Of a stretch of 23,774 nucleotides of DNA, positions 8,201 to 16,300 are shown piece after piece. Numbering within the stretch: the stretch's first letter is position 1; each line of letters opens with the position of its first letter. The stretch comes from Cytauxzoon felis. Taxonomy: Eukaryota > Apicomplexa > Aconoidasida > Piroplasmida > Theileriidae. The translations under genes were made by a program, and so were the position numbers. A model generated the notes under the pieces. That model was not told the DNA's origin and did not search any database. It saw only the letters and a program-made list of their open reading frames with translations. The stretch is from the NCBI GenBank assembly GCA_020283715.1, contig JAIQCW010000148.1, positions 1 through 23,774 of the forward strand, given 5' to 3'.

Positions 8201-10666
8201 ACAATATTTTATAAGTAATACAATATATAAAGATAATAAATGGACAAATAATGGATCTTGTAATTGTATAATTGGTATACCTTGTACAGCTGAAGAAATT
8301 TATAATAATAATAATATAAATGAATTATTATCATTTGATAATATTAATAAGATTAAATATAATAATAAAAATACAGCCATACAAATGTATATCTCATTAC
8401 AAAATTTCCATCGTATCAATATACCCATGGGATTCATTAAAAATATAACCTTTAGTAAATTCACACAAGAACAACTCAATAACTTCTGCGCTACCGGACA
8501 TCATTATATACCACCAATAGATCATGATCTCATCCATCTAGATTGTAAACTCGCTGTACAACGATATGATGGAAATTATAAAAATACATCTATACTCGAA
8601 GTTGAATCCAATCCACCTGAGGTCCAATCCAACTCTCCTTCTCTTGCAGAGAGCTCTTCCAATTCACTCCCCGTAAACGGTAATGCCACTCCCAGAGATC
8701 GTGGCGAAATATCCGAGACGATCTATGGGAGTCGAGGTGAGGTAAATAGAGGAAGCTGTCTGCAAGACGAAGATAAGGTTGTACTAGAAGGAAGAGGCGA
8801 ATATGGTGATGAGTACAGGACCTCGAGTGGAGAAAGTGGGGTTATGGGGGAATGTAGGGATAAAAAACACCATAATTATAATAAACCCCATGATCCACCT
8901 GGGGTTACATTTTCATCTTCCACTAGACATGGTGCCTCTTTCATTTACCTATCCCTGAAGGGTGATGCTACTCCCAGAGATCGTGGCGAAGGTGTAGGTA
9001 GGACTGGACCTCGAGTGGAACCCGGAGCTGATCTCAGGGAAGCGAAGGGACAACTAAATGAAGGAGCTGACGGCAGGAATGCAACCTCGAGTGGGACGCC
9101 TAGTGGAACGACCTCAGGTGGTGCTGACGCCAAGATGACCTCAGGTGTAATATCACCATGTATGGAGAGTTGTAATAAGATAAGATCTCATTGTGAGTCT
9201 AGGTATAGGATTGATGTGGATGGTATGTATAATTGTGTGAATGATATTATTAGTAATGATATTTATTCGACAGAGGCATTAATGTTTCGTCAATATAATT
9301 TTAAATTACCAGAATCTAATAAAGATATATTAAATAATAAATTATTTATAGAATCTACATGTATAAATACAGGTAAATTAATGGAATTTTGTATAATTTC
9401 TATTAAAAATATATTAAATTTATGTTTAATAATAGAAGAGAATAAAATTGAAATATTAATTAGAAAATGTATGAAAGAACGTATAGAATTAAATGATTTT
9501 CCATTAAATTTTAATAATAATTGTAAATTTAATAATAAAAGAATTATTGGTACAGGTTTAATATTTTGTAAACATAATAATTTAATTTGTAATTATAATG
9601 ATTGGAGTCAATGGTCATCATGTTCTCATACATGTATAATTACAAATCCTTTATCTATACCTATTAGAAAACGTATTAGAAATTTAAAAAATAATTTAAA
9701 TAAAAATTATTGTATACTTAATAATAAATTTATAAATTATGAAAAATGTCTATGGCTACCACAATGCCCATTCACTAATATTAATCAATATGATATGAAA
9801 AAAATTCTAGCATGGGAAAAATTATTCCAACATAAAGTCGATATCTATCAAGATATATTACAATCACAACAATCCATACATACAAACATCAAATGCCATA
9901 TATTCACAGGACATAAACAACAACCAAATACCAAATTAATACTACAAGTTTGTTGAAATTTTTATCATCCACACTTCACACTCCACTCGAGGTCCAATCC
10001 ACTCCACCCGAGGTTACCTCTACCAACTGTCCAACCTCTCTTCGTCCTGCAGACAGCTCCTCTATTTACCTATCTCTAAAGAGTATAGCCACTCCCGGAG
10101 ATCGTGGCGGAAGTGGAGATATGGATTGGACCTCAAGTGGAACCTGGAAGCGATCTACGGGAGCTGGAAGGGGAAATAAATAGAGAGGCTGACGGCAGGA
10201 CGACCTCAGGTGGTACGGCTAGTGGAAAAGAGTTGGATTGGACCTCGGTGGAGTGGATTGGACCTCGAGTGTATTGTGATAATTTAATATAATTTAGACA
10301 AATCATTGTTCATGTCCACCTAGTACTGTACCATGTTCGATATCGGATTCATTGAGTACATTAGGTTGGATAGAAATGGCGAAAATTGTGTGTGGTCAGA
10401 ATAAGATGCGTTCGATAATATTTAATCAGGAGCATGGATTTTATAGGTATAGTTGTTTATCTCGTACATTTATAAAGGAAGATTTTGATGCAATGAGGGA
10501 ATTATGTAACGAGAGTGAGGGTATAACATTTGTTAGTTGTTCTGGTGATCCAACATTTACGTATACTTATGTGATGATTGCATTGTATGGATTGAGTGGC
10601 GGTATATTAGCTACATTTGTATTTGTATATATATACAAGAGAAATAGATGTCATATTAGTTCATAA
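5260..10666 (+). CDS. Protein A: large secreted type I membrane protein with SUEL-lectin-like, Frizzled-CRD-like and TSP1 modules
   Basis: Six exons (5260-5479, 5521-5820, 5858-6049, 6097-6150, 6193-9947, 10298-10666) sum to 4890 nt, giving 1629 aa. Introns 1-4 are all phase 1 and 37-47 nt. Intron 5 is 350 bp, phase 0, and holds repeat copy 8. The start at 5260 gives a clear signal peptide (hydrophobic 11-27); an in-frame start at 5122 would not. Residues ~107-171 resemble an SUEL-type galactose-binding lectin domain (CSSGHLIGILTAYG, C-x-NKTIC, then YVCYK). C-x3-C-x6-C modules occur at ~193-204 (CMQVCLGYIASC) and in exon 5 (CMESCNKIRSHC), with diverged versions between. TSP1 domains are seen at ~745-800 (WESWSNC), a partial one at ~865-900, and one at ~1385-1440 (WSQWSSC). 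Two C-x-C-x(5-6)-PC(T/S) modules lie at ~941 and ~1513. A transmembrane segment at ~1599-1620 precedes a short basic tail (YKRNRCHISS) lacking the acidic, Trp-bearing TRAP tail. Repeat copies 5-7 are translated in-frame. Surface or microneme adhesion is inferred. Confidence 0.8.
7331..7644. repeat. Mosaic palindromic element, copy 5, exonic in protein A
   Basis: In-frame translated copy. Its parts are an inner cassette GAAGCGATCCACGGGAGC, linker aagtaaatag, cap GCTGACGGCAGG, then a CCACTAGGCGTGGTGCC cap, CCGTAAACGG, CCACTCCCGGAGATCGTGG, CCCGTAGCTGATCTCAGGG, linker taaatag and cap CCACCACGGCGAGTGG, ending TTGGATTGGACCTCGGTGG. The peptide reads [19 protein letters not shown], then LPVNGIATPGDRG, then VADLREAKGQLNREATTAS. 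Confidence 0.9.
8594..8830. repeat. Mosaic palindromic element, copy 6, exonic in protein A
   Basis: In-frame copy: CCACCTGAGGTCCAATCCA outer repeat, cap CTCTTGCAGAGAGC (8641-8654), CCGTAAACGG, CCACTCCCAGAGATCGTGG, then CCGAGACGATCTATGGG, linker taaataga, cap GCTGTCTGCAAGAC, ending CCTCGAGTGG. Peptide pieces are LEVQSNSPSLAESS, LPVNGNATPRDRG and ETIYGSRGEVNR. Confidence 0.9.
8895..9148. repeat. Mosaic palindromic element, copy 7, exonic in protein A
   Basis: In-frame copy, separated from copy 6 by ~64 bp that itself forms an imperfect inverted repeat (GGGGTTATGGGG against ACCCCATGATCC). Parts: CCACCTGGGG, cap CCACTAGACATGGTGCC, linker tttac, CCACTCCCAGAGATCGTGG-type hairpin as ACTCCCAGAGATCGTGG, GCTGATCTCAGGGAAGCG, linker ctaaatg, cap GCTGACGGCAGG and several short CCTCGAGTGG/CCTCAGGTGG repeats. 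Confidence 0.85.
9983..10270. repeat. Mosaic palindromic element, copy 8, in protein A intron 5
   Basis: Full copy: CCACTCGAGGTCCAATCCA outer repeat, cap GTCCTGCAGACAGC, linker tatttac, CTCTAAAGAG, CCACTCCCGGAGATCGTGG, then GAAGCGATCTACGGGAGC, linker aaataaatag, cap GCTGACGGCAGG, ending TTGGACCTCGAGTG. It has the same orientation relative to the gene as exonic copies, but the reading frame stops shortly after the donor, so it must be spliced out. Confidence 0.9.
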
Positions 10667-10771
10667 TGTAACATTTAGACTCGAATAAGCACTGTAGATC
10701 TTAATTTCAATATAATAAATAGCTTTTTAATCTATATATCTATAAATAATTAACATGTAGCTGCTGCAGCA

Positions 10772-11430
10772 ATGGTGAGAAATAATTCATCTATTAAAAA
10801 CAAAATGTCTCCAAAGAATTACTCATTGACCCAAACATATGACTATGACAATGTAGAGAATATTGTATATACAATTATTGGTTTATGCTTTGTTGTATTG
10901 TTGATAGACGTTATCGTATTCATCTATACATTGAAGAGGAGTGCCAAATTATTTTCCAGTGTTTGTTTAAAACATTAATTTTATTAATACTACAGGGGAA
11001 AATGGACAAGAAGTTCTTTAAAAATGGAGGAGGTTGGATGATGTTTGCCAGTTTTGCAGGGTTTATAACAGGATTTGTACTTGGGGATAGTATCAATTTC
11101 ATTGTTGGATTCTTTTTTGCTGCTGGTGGTATGCTCATTGGATTGGCTATACTACTAGTCGGTAGAAGAGGAGCCATTCTCGGTACATTTGGTGCACTGC
11201 AAATCTCTCTTGTTCTAGGGTCAATATATGAAACTAAAATTTCTACCTTTATCACCGAAATTATTATCTTTTCAATGGCCGGTATGGCCATTGGATTCAT
11301 TCCAATCTTCCCAAATGTCAAGATTAATGCACGATATATACAATTAGGACTAAGGTGAGTAGATTACCATCGATTTTCATTTCCTAGGAATCAAGTCGAA
11401 GTCGATGTTGATGTCGATGATGAGCCGTGA
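10772..11430 (+). CDS. Multi-pass membrane protein, family not recognised
   Basis: Three exons (10772-10960, 10996-11354, 11388-11430) sum to 591 nt, giving 196 aa. Introns are 35 nt (starting GTTTGTTTAA, phase 0) and 33 nt (starting GTGAGT, phase 2). Residues ~33-55 form one strong membrane segment (VYTIIGLCFVVLLIDVIVF). After a charged linker (MDKKFFKNGGG), about four further segments rich in Gly/Phe/Ile follow (MMFASFAGFITGFVLG; FIVGFFFAAGGMLIGLAILLVG; GAILGTFGALQISLVLG; IIIFSMAGMAIGFIPIF). The small-residue pattern resembles compact four-helix membrane proteins (TMEM/DUF type), but no family is assigned. The C-terminus is acidic (VEVDVDVDDEP). If exon 1 were a separate gene, the second part could start at the ATG at 11002. 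The in-phase intron favours one gene. Confidence 0.6.
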
Positions 11431-11455
11431 TGATAAATGTGAAAGTATGAGCGCT

Positions 11456-11548
11456 ACACTTGAGGTCCAATCCTCCTCTTCATTCCACTCGCCGTGGAGG
11501 CCTCTCTATTTACATCACCCTCCGCCTACCATTTGTCGGCTACGGGAC
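11456..11548. repeat. Mosaic element, copy 9, single half only
   Basis: One half-element: outer repeat ACACTTGAGGTCCAATCC, cap CCACTCGCCGTGGAGGC, linker tatttac, then an inner cassette reduced to CCGCCTACC...CGGCTACGGG without the usual AGATC core. Probably a decayed or half copy. Confidence 0.75.
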
Positions 11549-11897
11549 ATTTACTATAATCTATTACATTAATTTACTATAACAATTATATATTTTATGT
11601 ATAATACTATTTACAATCTTCTTATAATATTTTAATAATTTATTAAAGTATATATAGTTAGTATTATTATAAGTATAATATAGTTACTATACTTTACATC
11701 ATGTTAGTAGTTATATAGTATATATATTATAATAATTATTTATATAAATACATATATACCATCATATAACTATACTTCATCCTTCAATTGTATTGATATT
11801 CATTATAAATTACTGGAAGTGTACGGAATCAATATATTGTATTTGGAATATGGGGTATGCCACATAATTATGGGGTTGTGGTGAAGTTAATGATAAG

Positions 11898-12044
11898 ACC
11901 TAAGTGGAAGTGGAACCCGTAGCTGATCTCAGGGAAGCGAAGGGGAAAGTAATTAGAAGAGGCCTCCACGCCGAGTGGAAGAATTCAGGTGGAGAAAAAG
12001 AGGTGCATTATACTTCGAGAGGCAGTGATTATACTTCATGTGGA
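11898..12044. repeat. Mosaic element, copy 10, single half
   Basis: One half-element: ACCTAAGTGG, CCCGTAGCTGATCTCAGGG, linker aagtaattag, cap GCCTCCACGCCGAGTGG, then degenerate outer repeats (ATTCAGGTGG, ACTTCATGTGG). It is the mirror-image half to copy 9; the two are ~350 bp apart and could be separated halves of one ancestral element. Confidence 0.75.
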
Positions 12045-12104
12045 GTAAACGACAAATGGTATATAATAATTAATAAATTAGGGTAGAGATAAGTATTCAA
12101 TTAT

Positions 12105-12861
12105 TTAGTAAAAGTATTTATGTTCTTCTGGCCATCCGAATGTATACCTTTGCCTGAGATTAGCAAGTGAGTATCCAATAGCATCTTGAATTTTATTTGC
12201 AAATTTAGGATATTCGAGTTTTAAATTATTGTATGCATCTAGTACATGTTTAACATGTTCGTCGATATTTGGAGTGACTTTATTGCTTAGGGTGGCGTTG
12301 CCACCATCACCGGCGTTGATTGAGAGATCTTCGCAGAGTTCATAGATATGATCTTGTACATCTTCAACTTTAAAAAGTACATCAAAAATATCTAAAGTAT
12401 TTTTTAGCATTTTTTGTACTTGTACATCAGGTAGATCTTGTGCCTTTTTCATAATACGGTGTAATACACCATTCCATATATCGACATTCATTGTCAATTG
12501 TATAGTATCATGCCAATTTGTGGACAAGATGCGATCATGTAATTCTTTTAATTCATTATAAGCTTCTAATGCTGTACCTTCAATTGAACATTCATATTTA
12601 TACAATGGATCCTTTGATTGACGTAATGGTTCAGTTGGTTTCAATGATTGACGATCACTCATATGAACTAATTTTTGTATTTCTTCACATCTAACCTTTT
12701 GTAATCCATCACCTCTATAAGCAAAATGAGGAGGTTCATGACTAGTATGGAAATTAATACGCTGATAATGTCTAGAGACATTACCAATCACACGCCAATC
12801 CTATAAATATATATTTTTTTATAAAATTTAAATATACCTTTAATGTTCTATATAAATACAT
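12105..12861 (-). CDS. Protein of unknown function, 239 aa, possible mitochondrial protein
   Basis: Two exons (12861-12838 and 12800-12105) sum to 720 nt. The first coding exon is only 24 nt (MYLYRTLK) and is joined by a 37-nt phase-0 intron to DWRVIGNVSRHYQRI. An alternative is to begin within exon 2, but no ATG lies near its start. The N-terminal ~25 residues are basic with aromatic residues and no acidic cluster beyond one Asp, compatible with an organelle presequence. The body is mostly predicted-helical and soluble, with a C-terminus SLANLRQRYTFGWPEEHKYFY. No domain is recognised and there is no membrane segment. The stop faces the convergent multi-pass membrane gene. Confidence 0.65.
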
Positions 12862-13341
12862 TTTAAATTATTAAAATTCATAGTTTATAAATACCTCTTG
12901 TACACAGAGACAATTATACACAAGTCAGGCGACAGGCAAAACTACACCAACATAAAAAAAACACTAAACTCTAATACATTTAATCAAATATTATATTATT
13001 ATTCATATCATTATTATATCTAATACCTTATCTTCCACTTGAGGTCCAGTATTACTTTTCATTCCACTTCAACCTCTCGTTGCCACTAGCCGTGGTGGCT
13101 TTCTCTATTTACCTTCCCCTACGCTTCCCTGAGATCAGCTACGCGTTATCCACTCGAGGTCCAGTACAACACATCCTTAGCACCATCTTCCATCATTCCC
13201 ATGATGGATGATCCATCACTACCCTCGCCACGATCTCAGGGAGTGGCTCTACTCTTTAGAGATGACTAAATAGAAGAGCTGTCTGCAAGACGAAGAGAGG
13301 TTGGAGTTGAAGAGTAGGTGGATTGGACCTCGAGTGGATCT
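12862..13341. other. Intergenic region between protein B stop and the 239-aa gene start
   Basis: About 480 bp. The part from 12862 to ~13034 is AT-rich and presumably contains the promoter of the 239-aa gene, with no motif recognised. From 13035 to 13338 it is repeat copy 11, which ends 3 nt from the protein B stop codon, so it probably lies in that gene's 3' UTR. Confidence 0.45.
13035..13338. repeat. Mosaic palindromic element, copy 11, abutting the protein B stop
   Basis: Full copy with CCACTTGAGGTCC, cap CCACTAGCCGTGGTGGC, linker tatttac, CCCTGAGATCAGCTACG, a central pair of outer-like repeats, GCCACGATCTCAGGGAGTGG, CTCTTTAGAG, cap GCTGTCTGCAAGAC and TTGGACCTCGAGTGG. Flanking base composition is C/A-rich on its left and G/T-rich on its right. 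Confidence 0.9.
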
Positions 13342-16300
13342 TTATGATTGTTTGAATTTCCATATTTTGAGTTCATGTAGTGTGATTTTGGCGAGTGGGT
13401 AGATAAGGAAGATGATACCAGCGGCGATACCAAGTATGATAAAGTGTATGCTATTGATTTTGAATTGTTCTTCTTTAATAGGTTGGCAGCAGATATATTC
13501 ATTACTATCATTATAATTACATTCTAATTCTTTATCAGCTTCTTGTAATATAAGCATACCGATATTACAATAATAGATATATCTACTAATTTTTTCAAAT
13601 ACAATATATGCATATGGATTTTGTCTACAAAATTCTTCTATAGTATTAACCCATTCTTTATTAACAATAGCCATAGAAAATGTACAAGGTGTAAAATTTT
13701 TTGGACATGTACATGTACTTTGTTGTAATGATGAACCTCTAACAGATTTTAATATTTTACATTCAATTTGATCTTTAATAACTTCAACTAATTCAGGATA
13801 TTGTTTATATGCATTTATAATCCATTCATGTGTATTATTATCTTTTTTATTATAATTTATTAATGGTTCTACAATTTCTACTTGTTTTTTATAATCTGTT
13901 GTTGCTATAGTATTATTACAATATGGTAAATCTATACATAATTCTATATCTAATGTACCTAATTCATTCATAATACATAAACCATTTTTACTATCATCTA
14001 ATATATATCTAGTCCTATATCTAGTAGATATATTATCATAATCATTACAATCTTTTGTACATGATGACCATTCATTCCATTCACTATATCTACATTCTTG
14101 TGATTTAAATTTACATAATACATAACCCATACCATTATGTTGACTTCTAGATAATCTACAATTCTCACGAAATCTATGTACATCTAATAATAATTTCTGT
14201 GGTAAATATTCAGAATTATTATTATTATATCTATCATCAAATGCAGCTGTAATACATTTCTCACGTGTCATCTCTGATGAATTAGATAATATCACCATAC
14301 ATCTATCACGAGCCATACGACATAATGTCATACACTCAACCTTATATACAACATCCTCTGTATATATCGCCTGACATATATCCTTAAAATGTACATCTAT
14401 ATTTATTATATTTACAAATATTTCGTGAACACTCCACTTGAGGTCCATCCTTTCCATTGCATGGAGCCTCTTCTATTTATTTCCCCCTCCGCATCCCTGA
14501 GATCAGCTACGGGTAATCCACTTGAGGTCTGTTCTTCCGGGTTAACATCGCCACGATCTCTGGGAGTGGCTTTACCGTTTACGGATAGGTAATTGGAAGA
14601 GCTGACGGCAGGACAAACCTCAGGTGGAGGTGAGTGGAAAGGAGAGTAGTACAGGACCTCGAGTGGAGCTTTATATGGTGATAAACATACTTTCGGGTAG
14701 TGGGCATTTATATTTTTTGAATGGATTTTGTGATAATTCTGGTTCGATAAGTTGTGATTTCATACATGATATGAAATTTTTGCGATATGAATTACATTCA
14801 TTTACTATATTATTACATGTCATTAAACAATCCTTTGTCATCATCGAATTATTCAAACTCCTTACCGTACTACAATCATAATCCCATTCTATAATTCTTA
14901 ATTAATTAATTATATCTATCATATATCAACCTCCACTCGAGGTTACATACACCGTAGGTCGTTCCACTCGCCGTGGTGGCCTTCTATTTACTTCCCCCTT
15001 CGCTTCCCTGAGATCAGCTACGGGTTCCACTTGAGGTCAAAATCACTACTTCATTTTACCCCCAAAATTTGACGGAATTTCATCATTTCTGGGGAAACTC
15101 ATGGAGATTGTGGAATGAATAATGAATGAATTTATGATCTCAATACTTCATTGAAAAGGAATTTGATGATTGTATTGAATTTACTGAATTCCATTAGATT
15201 CTTAGTTGAATTCATTGAGTTATCCCTAGAAACATGGATTCTATCACTTTAGCCTTATCTCGTCGAGATTAGATTTATAACATCGAGTGGGACCTGGAAG
15301 CGATCTACGGGAGCTGGAAGGACAGCTAAATAGAAGAAGCCACCACGGCGAGTGGCAAAGTGAGGGTAATGATTGGACATCAACTGGAGGACACGTCGTG
15401 TAGACAACACCTCACTCATACTTCGTTCGTCTCGCTCATACTTCACTCGGTTCACTCACTACGTTCGTTCAGGTTTCAACATACCGATATTATTATGATG
15501 ATTATTATTGGATTGTGCATGTATTGATCCAAATTGGCAGAAATCTTGTAATTGTGTATGATTATCGAATTGTGTGATATGATAATGTTTATTAAAATCA
15601 TTAGAGTTGATAGGGCAATGTAATCTTTTATTATTGGCTAGAGAGACATATGATAGAGATAATGTTTGATTATTATTATTATTATTAAATGTAAATAGAT
15701 TTTCATCAAATGAAGGACAGAAACCAAATCCTAATATATCAAATAATTTATCTTTAAGTAAATAAATATCTTCTTCAGTACAAGGTTCAGCATGATACAT
15801 AGAACATATACAACTATTAGTATTAGGATCAATCCAAGTATTATTTTTTTCATTATATAATGCACCTGATATAAAATAACGATTTTGAAATGCTTGTGAT
15901 ATTTTTTTAATCTGTAAATCAATTTCATTATTAAATTTACATTTTATAAAAAATAAATGACAATCTGGATCTTTAACTTTAGATATCGCAAGATATCTTA
16001 ATTTATCCTTATCTTTACATTGTTCTATTAATTTTTTACATTCACTCTTACAAAATTGCTCATTTTCTCTACTATAATATATAGGATTTATATCATCACA
16101 ACTTATATCCCTTATAATATCTAAATCCGGCCTCTCTGGTGTACTAGTTATCTCAACATTTATTTCAGAATCATATGAATAATATACCTCATTACTATAA
16201 CCCATCGAATCATCATTATAATCTACCTCATCACTACCATCTACATTCCCCTCTTCTTCCTCCTCCTCCTCACCCTCTTCATCATCCTCATCTATCAATA

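Larger units (their letters stand above)
11431..12104. other. Convergent intergenic region, 674 bp
   Basis: Lies between two convergent stop codons. It holds repeat copies 9 and 10. Between them (~11549-11897) is strongly AT-rich sequence with runs of ta/at dinucleotides and no gene signal. A 60-codon frame at 11904-12086 is read-through of repeat copy 10, not a gene. Confidence 0.5.

Noticed and set aside
7331..9148. Exonic repeat copies 5-7 could be unrecognised introns
   Set aside because: They lack the donor and acceptor pattern seen at intronic copies and keep the frame open throughout. Not fully excluded without RNA data.
10885..11358. Open frame starting at 10885 as the start of the multi-pass membrane protein
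   Set aside because: Its first ~40 codons overlap exon 1 and the intron in another frame. The spliced model from 10772 is in phase and adds a coherent membrane segment.
11549..11897. Possible structured RNA in an AT-rich spacer
   Set aside because: Mostly simple ta/at sequence; no cloverleaf or other recognisable fold could be supported by eye.
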